Origin: Sedimenticola thiotaurini
GTDB taxonomy: Bacteria > Pseudomonadota > Gammaproteobacteria > Chromatiales > Chromatiaceae
Reading direction: 5' to 3'
Assembly: GCA_007713595.1 (NCBI GenBank)
Contig: VMRY01000003.1
Location: forward strand, 372,001-436,000
DNA length: 64,000 nt
The position numbers and the translations under genes were made by a program. The notes beneath the pieces are model-generated. The model saw only the letters and a list, made by a program, of their open reading frames with translations, searched no databases and was not told where the DNA came from. Position 1 is the first letter of the stretch; each line of letters opens with the position of its first letter. This document shows positions 18,979 through 28,373 of this stretch, in pieces.

Positions 18979-19797
18979 TCAACGGCTCCGTAATTGCCGA
19001 ATCACCTCTGCCGTCTCCGGCCTCACCCTTCGCCACAAAAAGAACGACTCTGCCGCTTGCTCAACCAACATCCCCAGCCCATCCAATGCCTTATCGGCTC
19101 GATGCTGTTTGCCCCAGCTGACAAAGGCGGTGGGTTCAGTCGCGTACATCATGTCATAGGTCCAGCCGCCGGGGGCCAGCAGGTTATCTGGAAGCGCAGG
19201 CACCTCTCCTTTTAATCCGGCTGCCGTGCCGTTGATGATCAGATCAAACTGCTGACCATCCAGCTCATCCAGACCGCATCCTTCGACGGAACCGAGTTGC
19301 TGAAGCGTATTGGCAACCGCTTGGGCCTTGCTGGCGGTGCGGTTGGCGATAACCAGTTTTTCAGGGCCACACTCCAGTAAGGGGCGCACCACGCCTTTGG
19401 AGGCACCGCCGGCTCCCAACAGGAGGATGCGGCAGCCACTTAGCAGATAACCGTGATTAATAGAGAGATCTCGTACCAGTCCTGTACCGTCGGTGTTATC
19501 CCCGCGAATCTGGCCATCATCCAGCAGAATCAATGTATTGACGGCACCGGCACTCTCAGCCTGCGGGCTTCTTTGATTCGCCAGTGTCCAGGCCTGTTCC
19601 TTGAAGGGGACGGTCACGTTTAGTCCGCGGCCCCCGTTGCTGAAGAAGTTTTTCACGTCCTCCTTGAAATGATCCAGTCGGCCGAGCAGTCGTTCGTAGG
19701 TGATGGGTTCACCGGTCTGCCGGGCGAAGGCCGTGTGGATCAGTGGTGACTTGCTGTGCTCAATGGGGTTGCCGATGACGGCATATCTGTCAGTCAT
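18979..19797 (-). CDS. aroE: Shikimate dehydrogenase
   Basis: A 272-residue protein. Substrate-binding segments NPIEHSKSPLIH and LNVTVPFKE (with the catalytic lysine) are present, as is the NADP-binding GAGGASKGV. It reduces 3-dehydroshikimate to shikimate in aromatic amino acid synthesis. Length and motifs match AroE rather than YdiB or the fused plant enzyme. It lies 75 bases downstream of hemB on the same strand, and the two may be co-transcribed. Confidence 0.97.
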   Translation of the reverse strand: MTDRYAVIGNPIEHSKSPLIHTAFARQTGEPITYERLLGRLDHFKEDVKNFFSNGGRGLNVTVPFKEQAWTLANQRSPQAESAGAVNTLILLDDGQIRGDNTDGTGLVRDLSINHGYLLSGCRILLLGAGGASKGVVRPLLECGPEKLVIANRTASKAQAVANTLQQLGSVEGCGLDELDGQQFDLIINGTAAGLKGEVPALPDNLLAPGGWTYDMMYATEPTAFVSWGKQHRADKALDGLGMLVEQAAESFFLWRRVRPETAEVIRQLRSR

Positions 19798-19872
19798 GAT
19801 CTGCTTTTTGTTGGCGTGTTTTCGTATTCAAATGGGTTGCAGTCCGTATTGACTCTGACCCCAGTAGGGTAG

Positions 19873-21389
<1,517 letters not shown>

Positions 21390-21657
21390 CAAGGGGCTAG
21401 CTTTCATTTTCACATCTTTCTGAAAATTCCTACAAACAGCTAGGGGATTGGTACGGGTCGAATCCCTAACGTGAGACTAGACTTACGATTCTTACACCTT
21501 GATATTTGTAGTTCAGAGAAGCCCATTCTGATTCGGTAATTCCCTAGAAAAAGTGCTTCAGTTAATCGGGGTGGCAACCGATACAGGGTTCATGGTTCAG
21601 CTAAAATTTACTTTAAAGCCCTGCAGAGGGAGTTACAGGGACAACGGAGATAATCAA

Positions 21658-22320
21658 ATGGGAAAAATAGGTTTGTTTTCAACAAAAAGACGCCAGTTTT
21701 TAATGCTGATATGCCTGCTGTTTACGTCGCTCTCAACCATGGCGGCGGAACAACTTGCCGGGCCACAGCAGGTGATTCAGCGCATCTCTGATGAGCTGCA
21801 AACGATTCTCGTTCAGAACCAGGATAGGTTGAAGGAAGACCCTGCATTTGTCTATCAGTTGGCCAATGATGTGCTCATACCGCATGTGGATTTTGGCCAT
21901 GTCTCCAGTTTAGTGCTGGGTAAATACTGGCGCAGGGCTACAGATGAGCAGAAGCAGGAATTTTCCCATCAGTTTCAGCGTCTCTTAGTTAGGACATACT
22001 CCACAGCTTTCAAAGAACTGCAAGGTTGGGATATTAGCTATACCCCACTGCGTATGAACGTGGGCGATGAAGATGTGGCTGTTCATACACAGGTCAATCG
22101 TACCGGTGCTCCGCCAGTTGATGTGGTCTATCAGATGCACATTAAGGATGGCGACTGGAAGGCGTATGACGTGAAGATAGAGGGTATCAGCCTGGTGACA
22201 AACTATCGCAGCAGTTTTGCCAAAGAGGTGCGGCGTAGTGGTATGCGGGGTCTGATTGAGCGGATAACCGAGCTTAATGATCGACGTGCAAAACAAATTG
22301 TCGCGACTAACCAGAGCTAG
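21658..22320 (+). CDS. MlaC/Ttg2D-family ABC transporter auxiliary protein
   Basis: A 220-residue protein with a signal peptide (about 1-32, ending TMAAE) and the MlaC fold segments VLIPHVDFGHVSSLVLGKYWRRAT and WDISYTPLRM, with the typical DVKIEGISLVTNYRSSF near the end. MlaC is the periplasmic lipid shuttle of the Mla phospholipid transport system. No mlaA, B, D, E or F is adjacent, so this is an orphan copy that may serve a distant transporter or another lipid task. The ATG at 21658 has GGAGA 7 bases upstream; the open frame from 21553 is longer but has no support. The 268 bases before it hold a small hairpin and no gene. Confidence 0.88.
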   Translation: MGKIGLFSTKRRQFLMLICLLFTSLSTMAAEQLAGPQQVIQRISDELQTILVQNQDRLKEDPAFVYQLANDVLIPHVDFGHVSSLVLGKYWRRATDEQKQEFSHQFQRLLVRTYSTAFKELQGWDISYTPLRMNVGDEDVAVHTQVNRTGAPPVDVVYQMHIKDGDWKAYDVKIEGISLVTNYRSSFAKEVRRSGMRGLIERITELNDRRAKQIVATNQS

Positions 22321-22441
22321 CTTGGACTTTTGGTGTCAATAAAACAGAAAAAGTCAAAAAAACGTCTACAGTTTTAATAAAGGCAGCCGTTAAATAGAGT
22401 GAAGGTTAAGCCTGCTTCATAGATGAATCGGGCATGGCAAA

Positions 22442-22571
22442 GGGTATATCGTGGCATAGGGATGACGGTTGATTGAGTTTGCTTCACTTGACCGTCCTTC
22501 GTTGCAACTCCTCCGGCGCTTACACGGCGCTTTCCGGACTCATCACCTCCCCAGATGAGTCCGTTTTTTTT
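22442..22571 (+). ncRNA. Candidate small RNA or structured 3' region ending in a terminator
   Basis: Three hairpins can be drawn in series on the plus strand: GACGGT/ACCGTC near 22463-22495, a bulged CCGG/CCGG with a GCGC core near 22513-22537, and the terminator described separately. No convincing reading frame fits on the plus strand, and no promoter is obvious. It may be the 3' end of the MlaC-like transcript or an independent small RNA. I do not recognise the family. Confidence 0.35.
22535..22571 (+). terminator. Strong Rho-independent terminator
   Basis: Arms CGGACTCATC (22535-22544) and GATGAGTCCG (22554-22563) pair perfectly over 10 bp around a 9-base loop, followed directly by eight T residues. 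There is no T tract on the minus-strand side, so it acts on plus-strand transcription, from the MlaC-like gene or a small RNA. Confidence 0.93.
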
Positions 22572-22603
22572 ATTCTGACGCAATTCAAATGCGTGCTTTT
22601 TAG

Positions 22604-23170
22604 TTAGCCCCGAATCACCCGGCCGGTTACGGCATCGCGAATCGTTGACGGTGATCGGTTGTTGCCGAGTGGTGCATTGATGATGCAGTCCACGCCATCA
22701 CCCAACTGTCTCCTCACTTGCAAGGCTGATTTAGCGGGATGTTGCCCGGAAAGATTGGCACTGGTAGAGACAATGGGGGAGTCGCAGGCCTGGCAGAGTG
22801 CCGCTGCAACAGGGTGATCAGTGACCCGAACGGCGAGTGTGCTGTGATTGCCAGTTAGCCAGAAAGGCAGGTTGTCAGCGGCAGGCAGCAGCCAGGTATT
22901 TGGCCCTGGCCAACTGGCAAAAACCATTTCCATGCATCTGTTATTCAATGGCTTGATGAAGGGTAGCAACTGCTCAAAATCAGCCGCAATCAGAATAACC
23001 CCTTTTTCCATCGGTCGCTGTTTCAGCGCAAGCAGCAGTTCCATGCTCCGCTGATTCAGTGGGTCGCAACCGAGGCCATAGACGGCCTCGGTTGGATAGG
23101 CAATGAGGCCCCCGTGATTAAAACATCGGACCGCCTCGCGTAACTTCCAGGGAGTGAGCGCTGTTTCCAT
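22604..23170 (-). CDS. tsaC: Sua5/YciO/YrdC-type threonylcarbamoyl-AMP synthase
   Basis: A 188-residue single YrdC domain. Signature GGLIAYPTEAVYGLGCDP binds nucleotide and bicarbonate, and SPIVSTSANLSG is the second conserved block. The enzyme makes threonylcarbamoyl-AMP from threonine, bicarbonate and ATP for the t6A modification of ANN-decoding tRNAs. The short length matches TsaC rather than the longer Sua5. It follows purE by 12 bases on the same strand and is surely co-transcribed with it. Confidence 0.95.
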   Translation of the reverse strand: METALTPWKLREAVRCFNHGGLIAYPTEAVYGLGCDPLNQRSMELLLALKQRPMEKGVILIAADFEQLLPFIKPLNNRCMEMVFASWPGPNTWLLPAADNLPFWLTGNHSTLAVRVTDHPVAAALCQACDSPIVSTSANLSGQHPAKSALQVRRQLGDGVDCIINAPLGNNRSPSTIRDAVTGRVIRG

Positions 23171-23182
23171 CCGGTCCAGGGA

Positions 23183-23683
23183 TTACAAAGATGCCTGTAG
23201 CTTGGCGTCCTTTTCAATCACGCTGGCTGCATTGGCCTCACGATCCGCTTTAATGCGGGCCGCCAGATCAGTATCTGAGAGCGCCAGAATCTGTGCCGCC
23301 AGATAGCCGGCATTCTTGGCACCTGCCTTGCCTACGGCAACAGTTGCAACAGGAATTCCACCCGGCATCTGTACGGTAGAAAGCAGTGCATCCATTCCCT
23401 GCAAGGGGCCGGCATCCAGAGGTATGCCTATAACCGGTTTCAAGGTTAAACCTGCCACGGTTCCAGCCAAATGGGCGGCGAGACCAGCAGCACAAATGAA
23501 GGCAGCGCAACCGCGGGAATCAGCATCCTTCACATAACGGTGAGTTGCATCGGGTGTGCGGTGTGCGGAGGTTATTTTAGCTTCAAACGGAATGCCGAGG
23601 GACTTGAGAACATCCATCGTGGATTGCAGAACAGGTAAGTCTGAATCAGATCCCATCAGGACTGCGACAAAAGGTTTACTCAT
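23183..23683 (-). CDS. purE: N5-carboxyaminoimidazole ribonucleotide mutase
   Basis: A 166-residue class I PurE with the phosphate-binding MGSDSDLP and the active-site SAHRTPD, plus [11 protein letters not shown]. It converts N5-CAIR to CAIR in purine synthesis. No purK adjoins it; tsaC follows instead. The start is the family's usual one although no strong ribosome site precedes it. Confidence 0.97.
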   Translation of the reverse strand: MSKPFVAVLMGSDSDLPVLQSTMDVLKSLGIPFEAKITSAHRTPDATHRYVKDADSRGCAAFICAAGLAAHLAGTVAGLTLKPVIGIPLDAGPLQGMDALLSTVQMPGGIPVATVAVGKAGAKNAGYLAAQILALSDTDLAARIKADREANAASVIEKDAKLQASL

Positions 23684-23897
23684 GGTTCACTACCCAAAAT
23701 CTTTATAAAAAATGAGCAAGTCACAATACCCGAAATATTTTTATCAATCCACTTTTTGATCTTAGGCTAGAAACAGAAAGAATTATTATCCTGATGATTT
23801 ATCAATGCATCAGTTCGCTGTCTCTGGTCGTATAGGTATCCAGTATGGGTGGCTATATCTGAGGCTTCCTGTCGTGACAGTTTGAGAGGAAGTGGTG

Positions 23898-25613
23898 ATG
23901 GTACAAATTGTTATTCGAAACTTTCATGTGGCATCCCGATTGCTGAGTCTGCTTTTGCTCGGTCTAGTCACAGGATTAAATGTTCAGGCGTCTGGTGAAG
24001 TGGAGCTTGGGATATCTGAATATGCTGATACCAGCAGCGCACATCTTAAATCAATTAATGATTCTCCGATTAAGATTAGAGTCAGCAGTTCTACTGCGGA
24101 TCACTCTGAATTCAAGGAGTTGCAGGGACCTTTCAGCAGTGGCCCGGAAGTGACCGAAGCCTGCCTGAGTTGTCATAACAAGGCAGGCCATCAGTTTATG
24201 AAAGGCATTCACTGGACCTGGGAGTACAAGCATCCTGTGACCGGCCAGACACTGGGTAAGAAAAATCTGGTGAATAATTTCTGCACCAATTCTCGTGGCA
24301 ACGAGGGTATGTGTGCCCAGTGTCATGCGGGTTATGGCTGGAAGGATGAAACTTTTGATTTTAGCGACCAGAACAAGATTGATTGTCTGGTCTGTCATGA
24401 TGCTACTGGAAGTTACTACCGTACACCGACCTCAAAAGGTAATGCCGCCTGTTCAATCATGTTTGAAGGCAAGAAACCGATTGAATGGGCGACTGTTGCA
24501 CAGAGTGTGGCGTTGCCAACGCGATCAAACTGCGGTACGTGCCACTTCTATGGGGGCGGTGGTGACGGGGTCAAGCACGGAGATCTTGATTCTTCCCTGA
24601 AGCATCCAGATAGGGCACTGGATGTTCACATGGATGCAGAGGGCTTGAACTTCAGCTGTACAGAGTGTCACCAGGGTGAAGGGCATAAATGGTCTGGCAG
24701 TCGGTATAACATGGCGGCAAAAGATGTTGAGGGTATAGGTAAGCCAGGCCAACGTCGGCAAGTGGCTACTTGCGAAAGTTGTCATGGTAATACACCTCAT
24801 CCCGGTAACAATCTCAAGGCAATCAAGTTGAATGGGCATACCGATCGCGTTGCCTGTCAAACCTGCCACATTCCTACATTTGCACGTGGTGGTGTCGCCA
24901 CGAAAGTGGATTGGGATTGGCGCACAGCGGGCAAACTGAAAAATGGTGAAGGCTTCAACATAAAAGAGTACACCCAAGGTAATGGTGAGCATCGCGCAAC
25001 CTATAAATCAATAAAAGGTGATTTCAAATACGGCGAAAACATGCAGCCAAGCTATGCCTGGTTTGATGGCGTGATGAACTACACCACTATCGATACCAAA
25101 TTCGATCCAGCAAATGGACCAGTGGAAATCAATAGTTTTAATGGCGCCTATGATGATCAGAACTCACGTATCTGGCCATTCAAAAAGATGCACACCACAC
25201 AGCCCTACGATAAGGGAAACAATACCCTGGTCTATATGCATCTCTGGGGTAATGATGAAAATGCCTTTTGGGGAAACTACGATTTTGCTAAAGCGATCAA
25301 GGTTGGTATGGAGAAGAATGGAAAACCCTATTCTGGTGAATTTGGTTTTGTGGAAACCTACTCCTATTGGCCGATAACGCACATGGTTGCGCCAAAGGAT
25401 GAAGCCCTTTCATGCAGTGAGTGCCATGCCAAGAAGGGTAGGCTAAGTGGACTGAAAGGCTTTTATATGCCAGGACGAGACGGCTTTGGTTGGTTGGATA
25501 TAGTCGGCTATCTGGCTGTAATTGCCGCAATACTTATTGCATTCGTACACGGCATTGTTCGATTTGTTATGTGCAAAAAGCAAGTGACAGAACACTGCAA
25601 GGGAGAGGAGTAA
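23898..25613 (+). CDS. Octaheme c-type cytochrome (tetrathionate reductase family)
   Basis: About 571 residues with a signal peptide (about 1-33) and exactly eight CXXCH heme sites in order: CLSCH, CAQCH, CLVCH, CGTCH, CTECH, CESCH, CQTCH and CSECH. A single transmembrane helix lies near residues 533-560, after the last heme. Number and spacing fit the octaheme tetrathionate reductase (OTR) family, whose known members reduce tetrathionate, nitrite or hydroxylamine in vitro. The actual substrate here is not settled. Unlike the soluble Shewanella enzyme, this protein is tethered to the membrane, and the next gene encodes a cytochrome b that could feed it electrons from quinol. The ATG at 23898 is preferred over an in-frame GTG pair upstream because GAGGA lies 7 bases ahead. 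Confidence 0.92.
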   Translation: MVQIVIRNFHVASRLLSLLLLGLVTGLNVQASGEVELGISEYADTSSAHLKSINDSPIKIRVSSSTADHSEFKELQGPFSSGPEVTEACLSCHNKAGHQFMKGIHWTWEYKHPVTGQTLGKKNLVNNFCTNSRGNEGMCAQCHAGYGWKDETFDFSDQNKIDCLVCHDATGSYYRTPTSKGNAACSIMFEGKKPIEWATVAQSVALPTRSNCGTCHFYGGGGDGVKHGDLDSSLKHPDRALDVHMDAEGLNFSCTECHQGEGHKWSGSRYNMAAKDVEGIGKPGQRRQVATCESCHGNTPHPGNNLKAIKLNGHTDRVACQTCHIPTFARGGVATKVDWDWRTAGKLKNGEGFNIKEYTQGNGEHRATYKSIKGDFKYGENMQPSYAWFDGVMNYTTIDTKFDPANGPVEINSFNGAYDDQNSRIWPFKKMHTTQPYDKGNNTLVYMHLWGNDENAFWGNYDFAKAIKVGMEKNGKPYSGEFGFVETYSYWPITHMVAPKDEALSCSECHAKKGRLSGLKGFYMPGRDGFGWLDIVGYLAVIAAILIAFVHGIVRFVMCKKQVTEHCKGEE

Positions 25614-25618
25614 TCGAC

Positions 25619-26287
25619 ATGATCAAGAGAGAGAAACACGCGGTTACTATCTATACTCGTTATGAGCGTTTCTGGCACTGGTCTCAAGCAGTATTGATCT
25701 TTATGCTTGCCTTTACCGGGTTCGGCCTGCACGGCACCCATGATCTATTGCCCTTTCAACAAGCAGTGATGCTGCACACCTTCTCTGCGATAGCGCTGAT
25801 TCTTCTATGGATCTTCACTACCTTCTGGAATTTCACGACAGGTAACTGGCGACAATTTCTTCCCAATACAAAAGGGTTGTTTGCCGTTATCCGGTATTAT
25901 GCATGGGGCATTCTGTTTGGTGAGGATCATCCCCATAAAAAAACCTTAAGACGAAAACAGAATGCATTGCAGGGTTTGGCCTATCTGACATTCATGGTCA
26001 TTATCGGGCCCGCACTTTGGATAACTGGCATTGTCTATATTCTTTATGATCTCTGGAATGAAATTCCAGGTGCAGCAGATGGCCTTTTTATAGTTGCATT
26101 TCTGCATACAGCGGCTGCTTTCCTGATGGTCACCTTTGTGATCATTCATATCTATATGACTACCACGGGGAAGACCCCGCTGCATTATATTAAGACCATG
26201 ATTACAGGTGTTGAAAATGTCGAGTTAACCGAAGTAGAAAGGGCCTACTTGCAAGAGGAGCATCCAGACCGGTTACGTGATGGCTAG
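25619..26287 (+). CDS. Cytochrome b (thiosulfate reductase/hydrogenase b-subunit type)
   Basis: A 222-residue integral membrane protein with four predicted helices and histidines suited to two b hemes (RFWHWSQ in helix 1, MLHTFSA in helix 2, AFLHTAAAF and VIIHIYM in the last helices). It resembles the cytochrome b561-type subunits that pass electrons between quinone and a periplasmic redox enzyme. GGGAGAGGAG stands 8 bases before the ATG, overlapping the end of the octaheme gene, so the two form an operon. A terminator follows 31 bases downstream. Confidence 0.92.
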   Translation: MIKREKHAVTIYTRYERFWHWSQAVLIFMLAFTGFGLHGTHDLLPFQQAVMLHTFSAIALILLWIFTTFWNFTTGNWRQFLPNTKGLFAVIRYYAWGILFGEDHPHKKTLRRKQNALQGLAYLTFMVIIGPALWITGIVYILYDLWNEIPGAADGLFIVAFLHTAAAFLMVTFVIIHIYMTTTGKTPLHYIKTMITGVENVELTEVERAYLQEEHPDRLRDG

Positions 26288-26318
26288 CAGCCTTTCAGTA
26301 AAGATGAATTTTGCGGAG

Positions 26319-26356
26319 GCGCGCTATACTGAAATATGTCTGTATAGCGCGCTTTT
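26319..26356 (+). terminator. Rho-independent terminator of the octaheme operon
   Basis: Arms GCGCGCTATAC (26319-26329) and GTATAGCGCGC (26342-26352) form a perfect 11-bp stem with a 12-base loop, followed by four T residues. It ends transcription after the cytochrome b gene. Confidence 0.92.
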
Positions 26357-26445
26357 GGTTTGAAGAAAACTGGAAATACCCACGGCAGCGTCAATTACTG
26401 ATAAAATGGCATTCACACAAATGACTCTATTTGAGGAGTGGGGCT

Positions 26446-26769
26446 TTGCCGGATTTGAAACTAAAGAGGCTCTGTGACATTGCTACCGAAGCGCACACGC
26501 GTATTCAACAGGACTTCAAGGATATTAATCCCATTGTCGGGGTGAGTCAGCATATGCGTAAAAATGGCGTGCCTGCAGATGCTATGACCATTGAATGCCT
26601 GAAGAGTGGTAAGCGTATTATTTTGGTACTACATGATCAGGTGCCAGACCTGATCAGTTATCAACTAACATATAAAGATGAAGATCCGGGTAAAGAGTTT
26701 GTTCGTATTGAATTCAAAGAGATGACGACTGATAGAATGTACGAATTGATGAAAGGCTATTTTTCCTGA
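26446..26769 (+). CDS. Hypothetical protein, about 107 residues, TTG start
   Basis: I do not recognise this protein. It is soluble, with an N-terminal amphipathic helix (LKRLCDIATEAHTRIQQDF), a middle with ADAMTIECLKSGKRIILVLHDQ and a C-terminal EFVRIEFKEMTTDRMYELMKGYF. The best ribosome site, GAGGAG ending at 26438, sits 7 bases before a TTG at 26446, so a TTG start is proposed; no ATG fits in this part of the frame. It is convergent with the TIR gene, with 3 bases between their stops, and lies just after a strong terminator, so it has its own promoter. Confidence 0.65.
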   Translation: MPDLKLKRLCDIATEAHTRIQQDFKDINPIVGVSQHMRKNGVPADAMTIECLKSGKRIILVLHDQVPDLISYQLTYKDEDPGKEFVRIEFKEMTTDRMYELMKGYFS

Positions 26770-26772
26770 TGT

Positions 26773-27756
26773 CTAAATGGCTTTGCCGCACTGAATACAA
26801 AATTTGTTCCCCGGGATAATCGCTTCGCCGCAATAAATACAGTATTTAACAGACTGTGTCCGTTTTTCAGGACCGGGAGAAAGGGTTTGATTGAGTTCCG
26901 TGATTAATCGATCAACACCCGCATGAAAATAGGGCTCCGCCGGTATGGGTATAGCGTTTCGAAAGGCTAATGGCTTTATACTCTCTGGGAGTTGAGCTTC
27001 ATCGGGCATCACGCCATTTTTTACCAGCACAGGTATGATCGGAATCTCTTTTTTCAGTGCCATCTCTATTTCGACTTTTACGGGATCACTGTCGAGTTCC
27101 AGCCGACGCTGTCCTGCGTTATTTTTTGCCTCAATCCATTGCGCGCCGATGACAATAAGAAAGGCACTGCATCCCTCAATGGTTTTACTGATGTGATTGC
27201 GATAATCGACCCCGGCGGGTATGGAGTCAACATCTCTGAAGATTGTCTCCTTGCCATATTCGTTATTTAACCTGTCACAAATACGCCCCGTGATCTCACG
27301 GCTGTCGTCCCGTCGATAAGAGATAAAGATTGACCCCATTGATTTGGCTTTGCTGGGTGACGTTATCTTTTCTGTGGTTTTCTCTTTTTTCAGGGGTGAT
27401 GGGGATTGTTTGCCAGTCATTTTGACATAGAGGTACTGGCTGGGTTTGATGATCGAGTTGATGGATTTTTCAAGGCCCTTGAAGGTGAAAGCTTCTCTGA
27501 TGGTTTCAGGCGCGCGATCACCACACTCCAGATGTATATTGTCATCTGTGTTCAGGTCTATCTGGAGTTGTTCACTTTTATAAAAATCGAGCTTGATGCC
27601 AATAGCATGTTTACCGCAGGATAATCTGAACTGCTTGACTTGGCCGGCCTGAATCTTGCCGACCACCTTATTGTCCACCGTAATGGCAAACTGCCGCAGT
27701 TGATTGGAACTGGTTTTGTTTCTTTTTAACGTGATAAAGGCAGATGATTGCGTCAT
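26773..27756 (-). CDS. TIR-domain protein with C-terminal zinc ribbon
   Basis: 327 residues in three parts. Residues 1-115 form a beta-rich domain I cannot name. Residues 141-275 are a TIR domain: IFISYRRDDS, FRDVDSIPAG, CSAFLIVIGAQWIEA, and a DPVKVEIEMAL helix whose glutamate 229 aligns by eye with the catalytic glutamate of NAD-cleaving TIR domains such as SARM1. Residues 306-323 form a zinc ribbon (CIYC...FCIQC). It could cleave NAD+ on receiving a signal; whether it does is not shown. It sits 23 bases after a small membrane protein with the same kind of zinc ribbon, and probably shares its transcript. No membrane helix is visible in this protein. Confidence 0.88.
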   Translation of the reverse strand: MTQSSAFITLKRNKTSSNQLRQFAITVDNKVVGKIQAGQVKQFRLSCGKHAIGIKLDFYKSEQLQIDLNTDDNIHLECGDRAPETIREAFTFKGLEKSINSIIKPSQYLYVKMTGKQSPSPLKKEKTTEKITSPSKAKSMGSIFISYRRDDSREITGRICDRLNNEYGKETIFRDVDSIPAGVDYRNHISKTIEGCSAFLIVIGAQWIEAKNNAGQRRLELDSDPVKVEIEMALKKEIPIIPVLVKNGVMPDEAQLPESIKPLAFRNAIPIPAEPYFHAGVDRLITELNQTLSPGPEKRTQSVKYCIYCGEAIIPGNKFCIQCGKAI

Positions 27757-27779
27757 TGGGCTAACCTTTGCAGACGTGT

Positions 27780-28109
27780 CTACATATCACTGCTGATGAT
27801 GAAGTAGACCAGCATGATGCCCAGGCTGCCATAGAGCCACAATTTACCGACATCCTTTTTCTCTTCTGACTCATTTTGGGCAAGATAGATAATACCCATT
27901 ATCAGACCAATAAACGGGATGAATACGGATGCAGCCAGGATGCCATATTTCATGCTGTCCGAAATGCCGGTTTGCCCGTTATCGATTTCTACCACATCGT
28001 CAATACGGTTATGAATGGGATCCTTCGTTGAAGTGCTCATCTCGTAGCGACAATTTCCGCAGAATTTTGCGCCATCCGGATTCTCTGTTCCACACTCTGG
28101 GCAAAACAT
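27780..28109 (-). CDS. Zinc-ribbon membrane protein
   Basis: About 109 residues. The N-terminus is a zinc ribbon (FCPECGTENPDGAKFCGNC, two CxxC pairs), followed by a polar linker and two transmembrane helices (about 57-78 and 90-106). The start at 28109 has AGGAGGGA 7 bases upstream; the longer open frame from 28175 has none. It is the upstream gene of a two-gene unit with the TIR protein, and the ribbons of the two are alike, which suggests a shared partner. Function unknown. Confidence 0.8.
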   Translation of the reverse strand: MFCPECGTENPDGAKFCGNCRYEMSTSTKDPIHNRIDDVVEIDNGQTGISDSMKYGILAASVFIPFIGLIMGIIYLAQNESEEKKDVGKLWLYGSLGIMLVYFIISSDM

Positions 28110-28373
28110 ATTGAGTCCCTCCTGTCGAGCCAAGCCTTTATTATCCCATAGCCAGCATCGGTACTGATAAGCCAAACGTTAATCAGTTACCTGTCTACAC
28201 TATAAATACTAGACTACTGGTGTGATTACAACAGTAGCCAGCGGAGTATAAAGAGGATCAAAGTGATTGTGACTATGGTCGTGTGAATCATCCCTAGCAA
28301 TATGCGCGTTGGCTATACTGGTCGATAAGGATGGATGCCCGGCAGTGATTGCAGTGTAGGGTGGGGGAGAAAA

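Noticed and set aside
21450-21478. tRNA-like T-loop sequence GGGTCGAATCCC
   Set aside because: One T is missing from the T-loop, no cloverleaf arms or CCA context fit, and the segment forms a simple hairpin of the TAGGGGATT...AATCCCTA type instead.
22520-22571. Hammerhead-ribozyme-like string TGATGAGTCC...GGAAA on the minus strand
   Set aside because: Stem II cannot form (the segment collapses on TCCGGA) and the first core base is wrong. The similarity comes from the terminator stem.
23792-23805. FNR-like dyad upstream of the octaheme gene
   Set aside because: The two half sites (TGAT and ATCAA) are one base too far apart for the TTGAT-N4-ATCAA spacing.
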